Source of the DNA: Mesostigma viride
Lineage: Eukaryota; Streptophyta; Mesostigmatophyceae; Mesostigmatales; Mesostigmataceae
Length of the DNA stretch: 37,500 nucleotides
NCBI GenBank assembly: GCA_009746045.1
Contig: RPFO01000003.1
Location: 1,875,039-1,912,538, forward strand
Direction: 5' to 3'
Part shown: positions 1 through 10,705 of the stretch, piece by piece
Position numbering within the stretch: the first letter of the stretch is position 1
Layout: each line of letters opens with the position of its first letter
Translations under genes and position numbers: made by a program
Notes under the pieces: model-generated
Told to the model about the DNA's origin: nothing
Seen by the model: only the letters and a program-made list of their open reading frames with translations
The model's database searches: none

Positions 1-95
1 AAACCAAAGCAAACGCCCAGCTATAAACCTATATACAAAGCCATGTCAAAGCTCTATACTACGATAAGACCAATGGAACTCCTAACGGGAGGAAC

Positions 96-1000
96 CTAAT
101 AGCCCTGCTGCACCGCAAAATCAGCCCGCGTACGGCGGAGCATGATGTCAGCCATGGCCCGAGTCAGCGCCACCGACAAGCGCTGACGCCAATATGACGT
201 GGCAGGTCCGCGCCGACCATGGGGCCCGCTGGCCCTCCAGGTCCAGCCGGTCCTGCCGGAGCCGGCAACACTCCTTGAAGAAGGCGGAGGTCAGGGGCCC
301 CATGGCCCCAAACTCCTCCGGGGACACTAGGGCACCACACGTACGATGGTGCCCGACGTCGCCGTAGGCCAGGAGCTTGGCCCGCTCCGCCCGGTCCGCC
401 GTGTACATAACCTGCCGTGAGGGAGGCCCCAGCCACGTGGCTAAGAGCCAAGGGCCGCGCCACCGAAACGTCAATAAGCAGATGCCGGCCACCCCCCTCA
501 AAGTCCAGCACCACGATGTCAGGCCGGTGGTTGGGGGAATAGAAGGCAGCGCCATCCGCATCCTCGGACCGAATGTTCGCGTGGGGGAAAACCGACCGAA
601 CCATGGCGAGCACCACCGTCAGGAGGATGTCCAGTGTGCAAATACAAATACGAATTCTGATTCTGTTGGGCCCCCCATGCAGGCAAGTAGTGAGTCCCCG
701 TGGGATCCAGCGGCTGGGCCCACAGCTACCACAAGGCCGCCCGGCCGGAACAAGAGGCTGCGGGGAAAATAGCTGGTGCCGGAGCGCCACCGAGTAGTGG
801 CTGGGAGCTAAGGCGAATGGGGGGGCCATGGGAAGAGCACGAAGGTACGCCGAGCCCACACTCCGCAATGAAAGCGAGAACAGCCACGCACGTCCCTGGG
901 CGTTGAGGCCCGCGAAAAGAGCCATCCAATCAGCCGTGTGCAGAATACCCGCGTAGGTTTTCTGGTGTTTATCGATGACGCGAGCAGGGGATGCGGCGGG
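96..1000 (-). pseudogene. Decayed 3' end of a non-LTR retrotransposon reverse-transcriptase ORF
   Basis: Read on the minus strand, this stretch carries the part that follows the polymerase domain in many non-LTR retrotransposon ORF2 proteins. In order it shows an ALRHQL..PQPL segment, a Cys pair (GRPCGSC), then RPDIVVLDFEGGGRHLLIDVS, then SPEEFGAMGPLTSAFFKE, and finally WRQRLSVALTRAMADI before a stop at 96-98. These pieces lie in different reading frames, so at least two to three frameshifts are needed to read through. The polymerase domain itself is not in the window. The copy is therefore truncated at its 5' side and dead. It lies downstream of the PGAP5-like gene on the same strand. The family assignment rests on my recognition of the motif order; the exact clade is not determined. 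Confidence 0.75.
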
Positions 1001-1789
1001 AGATCCGAAATAATAATAAATAAGAATAATAAACATAAAAATGTCAGTATGCATTATTATATACGAATCACCCGCGTACAAGTCAGGAAAAACAAAACAC
1101 CTCCTTCTGGCCTCTAATTTCATCCCATGCAAGATATACAGTCCCATGCAAGATATACCCTCCAAATTTTAACATGCAGGTACCAACAGGGCCTGCCGCA
1201 GGGCAATATTGGCGCGGCGCGCTCATGGGAACGCCTTCCGAACATCAAGTAGACAACCCGAATATGCCTACGAATATACTCTTACATGTCTCCTTGATAC
1301 TCTTACAACATACCGGCCTACGTAACAGTAAGAAAAAATCCCAAACGTTCCCGTGCATGCCCGTAACAGAAATCCCTAAAAGCCCTCGTACGATAATTAA
1401 GCATACCGGATATACTAGAGCCACTACGGTAGCTAGCACTTGTTGGGAGCCAGCAATATTCTGATTTTCTGACTTGGTACGCCGCAAAGGTGAAAACCAT
1501 TCAGCAATATGATCATGGTACGTGTAGTCAACTAAACATGGCCGGCACAGATAATAACAAGCATGCCAGTTGGATTGCACTCGGTACAAGTTTGGCTGCG
1601 CATAGCTTGTTGCCAAAATTAGATGCAGCAGCCTGTATAGTCATCAATGATCGACGAAGTGAAGTACTTGTAATGTATACTCCCTTCAATTGTTCTACAC
1701 ACTGGCACATGCCATGGATCGCACTGGCCATGGATCGATCGTCCAATGGTTGTTGTTCAAGACAAAAAGACACACACACGTGTATACAC
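1001..1789. other. Intergenic stretch with no recognised gene
   Basis: AT-richer sequence between the retrotransposon remnant and the hexanucleotide satellite. A 123-codon minus-strand open frame (1245-1616) has no recognised motif. The copies of ATGCAAGATATAC near 1128 and 1146 are a short direct repeat. I see nothing else that can be supported. Confidence 0.5.
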
Positions 1790-3005
1790 TTACATGCCAC
1801 ACGCTCACGCACACGCACATGCACATGCACACACACATGCGCACGCACACGCACACACACACGCACACGCACACGCACACGCACACGCACACGCACACGC
1901 ACACGCACACGCACACGCACACGCACACGCACACGCACACGCACACGCACACGCACACGCACACGCCCACGCCCACGCCCACGCCCACGCCCACGCCCAC
2001 GCCCACGCCCACGCCCACGCCCACGCCCACGCCCACGCCCACGCCCACGCCCACGCCCACGCCCACGCCCACGCCCACGCCCACGCCCACGCCCACGCCC
2101 ACGCCCACGCCCACGCCCACGCCCACGCCCACGCCCACGCCCACGCCCACGCCCACGCCCACGCCCACGCCCACGCCCACGCCCACGCCCACGCCCACGC
2201 CCACGCCCACGCCCACGCCCACGCCCACGCCCACGCCCACGCCCACGCACACGCACACGCACACGCACACGCACACGCACACGCACACGCACACGCACAC
2301 GCACACGCACACGCACACGCCCACGCCCACGCCCACGCCCACGCCCACGCCCACGCACACGCCCACGCCCACGCCCACGCCCACGCCCACGCCCACGCCC
2401 ACGCCCACGCCCACGCCCACGCCCACGCCCACGCCCACGCCCACGCCCACGCCCACGCCCACGCCCACGCACACGCACACGCACACGCACACGCACACGC
2501 CCACGCCCACGCCCACGCCCACGCCCACGCCCACGCCCACGCCCACGCCCACGCCCACGCCCACGCCCACGCCCACGCCCACGCCCACGCCCACGCCCAC
2601 GCCCACGCACACGCACACGCACACGCACACGCACACGCACACGCACACGCCCACGCCCACGCCCACGCCCACGCCCACGCCCACGCCCACGCCCACGCCC
2701 ACGCCCACGCCCACGCCCACGCCCACGCCCACGCCCACGCCCACGCCCACGCCCACGCCCACGCCCACGCCCACGCCCACGCCCACGCCCACGCCCACGC
2801 CCACGCCCACGCACACGCACACGCACACGCCCACGCCCACGCACACGCCCACGCCCACGCCCACGCACACGCACACGCACACGCACACGCACACGCACAC
2901 GCACACGCACACGCACACGCACACGCACACGCACACGCACACGCACACGCACACGCACACGCACACGCACACGCACACGCACACGCACACGCACACACAC
3001 ACACA
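1790..3005. repeat. Hexanucleotide satellite of ACGCAC and ACGCCC units
   Basis: About 200 six-base units in perfect register, each either ACGCAC or ACGCCC. The two types are segregated in blocks: ACGCAC at about 1860-1965, ACGCCC to about 2245, then several alternating blocks, and a long ACGCAC block to about 2995. Degenerate CA repeats flank it on both sides. The minus strand is G-rich (GGGCGT repeated) and lies 340 bases past the stop codon of the minus-strand PGAP5-like gene, so read-through RNA would be the G-rich strand. All six frames are open over most of it because of the composition; none is a gene. Confidence 0.97.
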
Positions 3006-3344
3006 GACAGCAAATGCACACACACAGACGCACACCAAGTGTACACACACAAACACATAGACACAAAGCTGAAAATGAGACTTGGACATGATATCTTAGA
3101 TGCCCCCACATCATACTTAGCTTGCATCATGGATCAGAGACACTCGATTATAATCCTTTCTTTTAGAACGACTCGGGAAGCCGGTTAAGTTCCATTCTAA
3201 TGAATAGCGAGGAAACTAATAACTAAGAACAGTCATAATTCCAGATTATGTACATTGCAAACGAACCGCGTGGGCCACCCACCCTGCATACAATGCCCAC
3301 ATCTACCACTACCACTATAGTCCTGTACGACTAATCAAAGTTTC
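3006..3344. other. Probable 3' flank of the PGAP5-like gene
   Basis: Non-coding stretch between the satellite and the stop codon of the PGAP5-like gene. It probably includes that gene's 3' UTR. I see no convincing polyadenylation signal and no other feature. Confidence 0.4.
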
Positions 3345-3714
3345 CTAGTACGCCATGCGTGACCTATCATCCACGACTGCGAGCGCACAATAACAAATTA
3401 ACAGAGCCGCCAGCATCAACACAAAGTGGCTCTCCCGGAGCAAATGGCACACCGCCACCGCCACCGCCGCGCGCGTATGCTGCTCATTGTCTACAGGGAT
3501 GGACGCTAGCAGAACCGCAGGGTCGTCCCTAAACCTGGTAGACATGGTCGGCAACGTGAACTCCTCGACCGCCATGACATCCTTCTCCGCATCATAGACC
3601 CGGTCATTGCATGTGACAGCTGGCTCCCCCTCGCTGGCACAGTGACCGATGCGCCCCGGCATATAGTGAACCGTCCGCTGGCACCACTCGTGTGCATGGC
3701 CGCTGAACACAACC
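3345..3714 (-). CDS. PGAP5-like exon 5: SGHAHEW motif and C-terminal membrane segment
   Basis: The acceptor is CTCCCACAG at 3715. The exon starts [11 protein letters not shown] (the H-x-H metal ligands), then [20 protein letters not shown], equivalent to the conserved Pro-Ser/Phe region before the end of the phosphoesterase domain. A single predicted membrane helix, about [18 protein letters not shown], precedes the stop at 3345-3347. Confidence 0.9.
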
Positions 3715-6700
3715 CTGTGGGAGGGCAGGGGACAAGGAGCAAATGTGTGACAACTCACGAAGGCAGGTGCATGAAAATTAAGGGGAGTGAATGTAGGTGC
3801 ATGGAAAGGGGCAGTGAATGTAGGTGCATGGAAAAGGGCAGTGAAGGTAACACAAAGGACCCACACGGTGTCAGACCGCCATCGATCTGGGTAACATTGA
3901 CAAGCTGCTGTCCAATCAGCAACAAGTCCTTGTCAAAGCATGGTCAGAAATATGTTTAGTAGAGCCCACCCTCCCTTGCAGTGCACCCGTTCACAGTGCA
4001 TAAAATATTATCAGTGCCAATATACTCACTCGCGTGTCTCTGCTGGTAGTGCACCATGGTACACTCTGTTTAGCTAGTGCCGTCCATCCATCCCTGATCA
4101 ACACACAACAAGAAAGGGGTAGGGACTCAGCAGAGTGCAGCCTTCTCCCATCGAGCATCAAAGACATCCCATCAGTCCACCTCTGAGGCACATATCTAGT
4201 TCACTGGCGCCACCTAGCATTAGTACATGTAATGCAAAACATATCATAAGTACTGACTGTACCAGCTGATTAACCACCCATCGTCGATATTCTCTCCCCC
4301 CCCCCCGCTCCCCAAGACACACACACACACATACACACACACCTGGGCTGAATCTGGGCCACGAGGTCTGCAGTACTGGCGCCTGACAGCACATCCAGCT
4401 CACTCTTGTACGTCTCGCACGTGTCACACCAGTCGCCTTGGTGCCAGGGCATGCAGCGCGGCTCATCCCTACGGAGCATCCCCTTGGCGCCTTGATGCAG
4501 CCCGAGCGCATCTCCTGTGAGCCGGGGGCAGAGTTCAGGGGTAGCCCGTGTACGATAAGATAAGAGGGCGATTACATAAGACGATGAGGGAGTGAGGGCT
4601 GAGGGCAGGAGGGCAGGAGGGCAGGAGGGCATTGGGCAGGAGGGCAGGAGGGCAGGAGGGCAGGAGGGCAGGAGGGCAGGAGGGCAGGAGGGCAGGAGGG
4701 CAGGAGGGCAGGAGGGCAGGAGGGCAGGAGCCCCCTGTTCCGGGATCCATCTATGCACGAGGGCATGAGAAATGCTCGCAGCCACGAGGGCGTGTGCCTG
4801 TTCCATTCATTATTTCGTGAGACAACGATGCAGGTCACTGTTCCTGTGCGCGTCTTTCAGGCCATGAGAATCTTGGAGTGCTTCATAAAACAGCGGTCAT
4901 CTACCCCTTCACAAGGCAGCCGACGGTTACCTGTACCACCCCCCAGCAGCTGTGATAATGCAAGAAAACAGCCACCGGTAGAAGACCACGCGTTTCTCCC
5001 ACCAGTAAACCGAACTCGCGGAGCTGTATGTTCGCTGTGATTTTAATGAGGCAAATGATAGCTGCGCAGCCATGCTATCGATGAGGCAAACGATAGCTGC
5101 GCAAGGGAAACACACTGGTAACGTCAGATACAAACTGACACCAGGTAGCAGTGAGTGCCCAAGGGATCCCGTAAGAGATTTTGCTATGTAGAGGCCAAGT
5201 ATATGTCAACACGCATCCGAGGCCTGATGCACCCATCAGCTACACACCACCGAGCACACCCAGAGAGCGCAAGCAGGGGATGCAAGATGGGGGGCTTTGC
5301 GATGGCGGTGCAGATCTGTACGGCGATCAGCTTGTACCTCTTCAAGATGGTCAGAATCACAGAATGCGTGCACCAGTAGGAGAGCATGGGACGGTGCCCG
5401 GATGTCGCGATAGCTGCTTCCAGAAGCATGACAAGAAACTTGCAGCAAGGGTCAACCTCGATTAGGAGATCGTACACATCCACCATGACCATGGCCATAC
5501 AAAACTTGAACAAAGCGCTGCATACGCCAGAAGTCATCGATCCCAACGTGCAAGGGCTTGCTCACCTGTGTGTCCTGCGCCCCCGCCGGTCTTCCCCTCC
5601 CCTCCCCCTCCCCGCAGGGCCCCCCATCATCTCGGAACAGCGGCAGGTGGGTCAGCAGCACCGGGTGTGCGGACGAATCCACCCGGACATTGGACGGCGC
5701 AAACATCCCAAACGCCGCGTCCGCCACAAAGCCAGCCCACAAGGAGAAGCTGTCATTGGTAGTAAAGAGGGTCTTCACACCCATCCTGGTTTCCAAGGAA
5801 TTTTCACCCCTGACCTGGCTGCTGCCACCTGTCTCGACTCTGATGCCTTCCTCCTGGCCATGCAGATGATGTTCGTGACTGTGCTTGATGTCCCGGGGAT
5901 GGCGCAGTCGGTTTTGGCGCTGACGAAAGCAGCCGTAGGCCATCCCGTTCAGCGCCACAAAGGTGACGTTGCGGAGCATGAACACGCGCGTGCTCCTACC
6001 AAACTCGGCTTCGAATCGAGCCAGGGGGTGTGGCGGCTGGGAGGGCCAGTGGCACAGTCGCCCGCCCATGCCATCCTGGGGCCCATGGACATGGGAACAT
6101 GGGCGCGAGGGGGCATGTGATCGGTGTGTGGAGGGGGTGGAGGTGGGGCTAATGAGCAAGCAATAGCAATAACGCTTACAACAATGCACCCGTGTAAAGA
6201 CAGGGACGTCGCACGTTGACATCCACACTCCTGATTTGTAATGGATGCTCCCACATGGATCAACCAGAAGGTAGCCCAGCCCCTCCAATCTCTCCATCAA
6301 CCTGACAACCACTTCCTTGCTACGCTCATCAGCACCCACATCAAGTTATTGGCCATTTTGGTACCGCCAGTCACCCACCCTGGGCATATCCATGATCATA
6401 ATGACGGTTCAGTCGTCGGGGTTCGATATTGATAGTGCAGCAGTAGAGAGGTACGACGTTTTTGCATGGCTAAATCAACGCAGGCAGTGCGTGTGTTGGA
6501 TAAAGTCTGCAAAGGTAGATGCATCTTGCAGGCATGCAATCAGGTACGGCCCCGTGCAAATATGCGGTTGCTGAAGTGCTCAGATGCCCTCTAGTGCCCA
6601 TATCATGCCATGGACCCAATGCTTATCGCCTCTATGCTGGTGCTTCTTGTCACGCATATGCTGGTGCTTCTTGTCACGCATATGCCTCTTCAAAGGCTCC

Positions 6701-9700
6701 CACTCGTGATACCAAATATGGCACGCGATCCTGGAGCCAAAGGACCCACAAGCCACCCCCATTAGTAGGAAGCGAACCCTTGTGCCATTGCTGCGTAGGA
6801 AGCAAACCCTCACGCGATTGCTGCGTAGGAAGCAAACCCTCGCGCCATTGCTGGGTAGGAAGCAAACGCTCCGGCAAGTGCCTAGTAGGAAGCAAACCGG
6901 TTACTTGAACCCTCCAAACGACTTTGAGAATACCAACACCCTCCCCTTAACATCATTCCTACTTGTTAGAGCCAAGTCACCCCAGCATTGTCAAAGGAAG
7001 ATTAACCAAAGGAAGGTTAAGTACCTATTTCATCAATATATAAAACTCATTTATGTGCTTTATGTATAGCTCCAGGAACAATAAGGTTATGAGTTGTTGA
7101 TACTCCTGTGTGTATATCTAAACCTTTATATAAATCATGAAGTATTGTACCGAAAATATTAGCATAACTACTAGCTGTTGCATCTACAAAACTGGAATTG
7201 ATTTCATATAAGATTTCTGCTTTTAATAGTTTAATTATTTCAGGATGTTTTGCTGTAACAAGAAAGTTCAATTAAATTGTTGGCTTGCTTTTCTTGCATC
7301 TTTTGCTGTAAAAGTGCCTATGGTGCCAGTTCATATTTGGCTACCAGAAGCCCATGTGGAGGCACCTACAGCAGGATCGGTTCTTCTTGCCGGTATTTTA
7401 TGAAAACTAGGTACATAAGGCTTATTGCGTTTTTCAATAACTCTTTTTCCAATGGCAAGTATTTATTGTACACCTTTAGTTTAAACCATAAGTGTAATTG
7501 CTGCATTATATACATCATTAACCTCTTTGCGTCAAATTGATTTGAAAAAGATTATTGCATACTCTTCTGTAGCACACATGAATTTTCTTACTATTGGTTT
7601 ATTTAGTCAAAATGTGCAAGGAATTGAAGGTAGCATTATTTTAATGTTCAGCCATGGTTTAGTGTCTTCTGCACTATTTCTTTGCGTAGGTGTATTATAT
7701 GAACGACATAAAACACGTTTACTTAAATATTATGGAGGCTCCGTTCAACAAGACCACAACACTAGCATGAGACATCATGCGAAACCATCGCTCATCATCG
7801 TCAGAACGTGATCCCTGACCCCAACTCCGTAGGAGACCTCGAAGAGCCCTCACCGGCTCACGTCCAGATCAACAACCAAACCCCTCACCCTACCACCGTC
7901 TAGAGAACAAATGCCCTCACCCATACACCATCAAGGCGAGATGTCCACGCACTCGGTTTTTCATCCTTCAGAAAACCAAAGCCCTTTCCACACATCAAGA
8001 AAGGCAGATCCCACTTGCGTCTCCGAGATCACCACCGTCAGCCCCACATCAGGCGGTGGCCCACGACCAGTTCACCCCCAGCATGATTCCATGGTAAGGT
8101 ATCATGTCCCGTACTACCAAACATGATTCCATGGTAAGGTATCATGTCCCGTACTACCAAACATGATTCCATGGTAAGGTATCATGTCCCGTACTACCAA
8201 ACATGATTCCATGGTAAGGTATCATGTCCCGTACTACCAAACATGATTCCATGGTAAGGTATCATGTCCCGTACTACCAAACATGATTCCATGGTAAGGT
8301 ATCATGTCCCGTACTACCAAACATGATTCCATGGTAAGGTATCATGTCCCGTACTACCAAACATGATTCCATGGTAAGGTATCATGTCCCGTACTACCAA
8401 ACATGATTCCATGGTAAGGTATCATGTCCCGTACTACCAAACATGATTCCATGGTAAGGTATCATGTCCCGTACTACCAAACATGATTCCATGGTAAGGT
8501 ATCATGTCCCGTACTACCAAACATGATTCCATGGTAAGGTATCATGTCCCGTACTACCAAACATGATTCCATGGTAAGGTATCATGTCCCGTACTACCAA
8601 ACATGATTCCATGGTAAGGTATCATGTCCCGTACTACCAAACATGATTCCATGGTAAGGTATCATGTCCCGTACTACCAAACATGATTCCATGGTAAGGT
8701 ATCATGTCCCGTACTACCAAACATGATTCCATGGTAAGGTATCATGTCCCGTACTACCAAACATGATTCCATGGTAAGGTATCATGTCCCGTACTACCAA
8801 ACATGATTCCATGGTAAGGTATCATGTCCCGTACTACCAAACATGATTCCATGGTAAGGTATCATGTCCCGTACTACCAAACATGATTCCATGGTAAGGT
8901 ATCATGTCCCGTACTACCAAACATGATTCCATGGTAAGGTATCATGTCCCGTACTACCAAACATGATTCCATGGTAAGGTATCATGTCCCGTACTACCAA
9001 ACATGATTCCATGGTAAGGTATCATGTCCTGTACTACCAAACGTGATTCCATGGTAAGGTATCATGTCCCGTACTACCAAACATGATTCCATGGTAAGGT
9101 ATCATGTCCCGTACTACCAAACATGATTCCATGGTAAGGTATCATGTCCCGTACTACCAAACATGATTCCATGGTAAGGTATCATGTCCCGTACTACCAA
9201 ACATGATTCCATGGTAAGGTATCATGTCCCGTACTACCAAACATGATTCCATGGTAAGGTATCATGTCCCGTACTACCAAACATGATTCCATGGTAAGGT
9301 ATCATGTCCCGTACTACCAAACATGATTCCATGGTAAGGTATCATGTCCCGTACTACCAAACATGATTCCATGGTAAGGTATCATGTCCCGTACTACCAA
9401 ACATGATTCCATGGTAAGGTATCATGTCCCGTACTACCAAACATGATTCCATGGTAAGGTATCATGTCCCGTACTACCAAACATGATTCCATGGTAAGGT
9501 ATCATGTCCCGTACTACCAAACATGATTCCATGGTAAGGTATCATGTCCCGTACTACCAAACATGATTCCATGGTAAGGTATCATGTCCCGTACTACCAA
9601 ACATGATTCCATGGTAAGGTATCATGTCCCGTACTACCAAACATGATTCCATGGTAAGGTACCATGTCCCGTACTACCAAACATGATTCCATGGTAAGGT

Positions 9701-10705
9701 ATCATGTCCCGTACTACCATAGTGTCTCCACATAGTGTCCCCGTGGCCAGTCATAGCACATGGTGTCACAGCACATGGTGTAGCACATGATGTGTACACT
9801 CACACACACACGCACTCACACACACACTCACACACACACACGCACTCACGCACACACATACACACACACACACACACGCGGAGAGAGAAGTGTATCTACA
9901 TGGCGTAGCCGTGGCCAGTGCTTACCCCCACATCGTGGTTGCCCACCACCACCTCCAGCGGCATCCCCTCGGGTGTACGCGTCATGCGTCGGAATGTCGC
10001 TACGTGGCGCTCCCACTCGTGGCGTCCACAGTAGCTACCGTCATCAAACAGGTCCCCCAGCACCACCACCGCGTCCGGTCGAAGCACGGAGACCAGCGCC
10101 TGGTTGAGGCGCATCGCCCCCAGAACCACAACATTTAGTACTGGTGACGTTATTGCCACGTTGATGGGGTGATCTCATCGTCATCATCAAGGGCACTGCA
10201 ACAGTAACGTATCTAGACGAAGTGGTTTAACCAGACATGCACGTGACATCTAGCCTTTTGGGAGCTACAAAGCATTCTTACAAGCTGGTTACAACTACAT
10301 TTGATGGACCAAACATCAAAGACTCACGCCAGCCAACTGTATGCTAGAGTTGCAGCTAGTGATCTGGATTGTGGTAATGCTAGCTGCTATCGTCAAATAG
10401 ACAAATACCTGGAAGGTTGCGTGCAGTTGCCACTCCCGAATGGTCTTGTCGAGCATACTGCCTCGCCGTCCCAGCAGGTGAAGGTCGGACACCAGCAGGA
10501 CGTGCAGGTTAGCGCGATTGTGGGTTTCCTCTGCAGGTCGGTTCGGCTTGGCGCCGCCTTCCTCTTTGGCTTCCCTCGTTGGCCAGGAGCATCGGGCCGA
10601 GGGAGACATCAGCCATGCCCCGTGTAGCAGCCATCCAAGCCAAATGCTCGAAGCACTGCAAACAAGAGGGAAGAGTACTATGTACCAATGCAGGGGTCTT
10701 CCCAT
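3345..10705 (-). CDS. PGAP5/MPPE1/Ted1-like GPI-remodelling metallophosphoesterase, five exons recognised
   Basis: Calcineurin-like metallophosphoesterase of the PGAP5 (MPPE1)/Ted1 family. In animals this enzyme removes the ethanolamine-phosphate side group from the second mannose of the GPI anchor, in the ER or at ER exit sites. Exons on the minus strand: about 10705-10409, 10099-9926, 6075 (or 6036)-5566, 4514-4343 and 3714-3345. All di-metal site motifs are present in order: SDLHLLG (D-x-H), GDLFDDG, GNHD, LTHLPLF (His) and SGHAHEW (H-x-H). Family landmarks include [21 protein letters not shown], and a hydrophobic segment near both ends (likely ER membrane anchors). Intron 2 is 3.8 kb and filled with repeats and a NUMT. 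Splicing is phase-consistent for exons 1-2, 2-3 and 4-5. Exons 3 and 4 do not join in frame, so a small exon is probably missing. No ER-retrieval motif is obvious at the C-terminus, which reads DDRSRMAY. Function is inferred from the family. Confidence 0.88.
3765..3846. repeat. Three imperfect copies of a 28-bp repeat in the last PGAP5-like intron
   Basis: The unit contains AGGTGCATGGAAAGGGGCAG and is repeated about three times. It lies 50-130 bases upstream of the acceptor at 3715; on the transcribed strand it is pyrimidine-rich. Confidence 0.75.
4343..4514 (-). CDS. PGAP5-like exon 4: Cys-rich segment and [12 protein letters not shown]
   Basis: The frame [20 protein letters not shown] followed by [11 protein letters not shown] matches the family segment just before the last metal motif. 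The donor is AG/GTGTGT at 4342 and joins exon 5 exactly, completing the Arg codon. The best acceptor, CTCACAG with first base 4514, puts this exon one base out of phase with exon 3. Either a small exon lies in 4515-5565 or the boundary is elsewhere. Confidence 0.75.
4600..4732. repeat. (GGGCAGGAG)n minisatellite in a PGAP5-like intron
   Basis: About 14 copies of a 9-base unit, with one interruption (GGGCATT near 4630). It sits just upstream, in the sense of transcription, of exon 4. As a multiple of three it gives long artefactual frames of the LLPSCPPA type. Confidence 0.95.
5184..5546 (-). other. Unassigned open frame in a PGAP5-like intron
   Basis: A 120-codon minus-strand frame, on the same strand as the host gene, reads like ordinary protein ([35 protein letters not shown]). 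I do not recognise it. It could be a fragment of a mobile element or hold the missing small exon between exons 3 and 4. Nothing in the sequence decides between these. Confidence 0.25.
5566..6075 (-). CDS. PGAP5-like exon 3: RFE segment to the catalytic His of THLPLF
   Basis: It is open from a CCCCAG acceptor (first base 6075) to a GTGAGC donor after 5566, with phase 0 at both ends. A second acceptor, CTCCCAG with first base 6036, also keeps the frame and would remove 13 residues. Landmarks are [18 protein letters not shown] and [16 protein letters not shown]. The stretch between the last two, about 90 residues and rich in His and Gln, is roughly twice the length I expect for the family. It may contain an unrecognised intron. 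Confidence 0.82.
6765..6897. repeat. 30-bp minisatellite, about 4.5 copies
   Basis: Units begin GTAGGAAGCAAACCCTC and are about 80-90% alike; the start of the array is near 6765 and the end near 6897. A separate 24-base doublet containing GGTGCTTCTTGTCACGCATA lies at 6638-6685. Both are inside the large PGAP5-like intron. Confidence 0.85.
7025..7277 (-). other. AT-rich segment next to the nad4 NUMT, probably also mitochondrial
   Basis: Base composition is much richer in AT than the surrounding intron and like that of the adjoining nad4 fragment. A 74-codon minus-strand frame (7271-7047, with [19 protein letters not shown]) looks protein-like but I do not recognise it. It abuts nad4 in the opposite orientation, so the insert is either a rearranged piece of mitochondrial DNA or two joined pieces. 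Confidence 0.45.
7278..7746 (+). pseudogene. nad4: Nuclear copy of mitochondrial nad4 fragment (NUMT)
   Basis: This reads as an internal part of NADH dehydrogenase subunit 4, a proton-pumping membrane subunit of complex I. Landmarks are [47 protein letters not shown] and [17 protein letters not shown]. The frame is kept over 156 codons with no frameshift but has three in-frame stops: TGA at 7401, TAA at 7416 and TAA at 7482. Each falls where the family has Leu, Tyr and Tyr respectively, so they are point mutations rather than a variant code. Both ends of the gene are missing. It lies on the strand opposite to the host gene, in its large intron, so it is a nuclear insert and not expressed as nad4. 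Confidence 0.92.
8082..9718. repeat. 40-bp minisatellite, about 41 nearly identical copies, in the PGAP5-like intron
   Basis: The unit contains CATGATTCCATGGTAAGGT followed by ATCATGTCCCGTACTACCAA. Reading through the array I find only three substitutions: C to T at 9030, A to G at 9043 and T to C at 9662. Each unit contains CATGAT and ATCATG as a short inverted pair. The near-identity implies recent expansion or strong homogenisation. Copy number may be wrong if the assembly collapsed or expanded it. Confidence 0.97.
9793..9882. repeat. Imperfect (CA)n microsatellite
   Basis: About 90 bases of CACACA broken by CTCACA and CGCAC, 44 bases from the exon 2 donor of the PGAP5-like gene (downstream in the sense of transcription). 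Confidence 0.9.
9926..10099 (-). CDS. PGAP5-like exon 2: GDxxD and GNHD motifs
   Basis: 58 codons in phase 0 at both ends. The acceptor is CAACCAG before GCGCTG and the donor is GTAAGC. It encodes [21 protein letters not shown] and ends VVVGNHDVG, giving the bridging Asp and the Asn-His metal ligands. The length between the preceding FQ and the RPD motif matches the family closely, which fixes the acceptor. Confidence 0.92.
10409..10705 (-). CDS. PGAP5-like exon 1: membrane anchor and D-x-H motif
   Basis: The ATG at 10705 opens a frame with a hydrophobic N-terminal segment (about residues 7-33, including [19 protein letters not shown]) and a polar stretch, then [13 protein letters not shown], the first metal-binding motif. 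It ends FQ, followed by a GTATTT donor at 10408. The 5' boundary is uncertain: the bases encoding IVLFPLVC are pyrimidine-rich and end in TTTGCAG, a good acceptor, so this could instead be an internal exon starting near 10660. Confidence 0.75.

Noticed and set aside
1490-3188. Frames of RTRTRT, HTPTPT, HAHAHA, VCVGVG and ACAWAW over the hexanucleotide satellite
   Set aside because: All frames are open on both strands from base composition alone; none has non-repeat domain content or homology.
4535-4838. LLPSCPPA repeat frames
   Set aside because: Produced by the 9-base GGGCAGGAG repeat in an intron.
7401-7403. TGA in nad4 as evidence of a variant mitochondrial code
   Set aside because: The family has Leu, not Trp, at this position, and two TAA stops also interrupt the frame; decay of a nuclear copy explains all three.
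8082-9718. CRISPR-like array
   Set aside because: The 40-bp units are contiguous without spacers and the context is a eukaryotic intron. The same applies to the arrays at 27885-33565 and 34613-35855.
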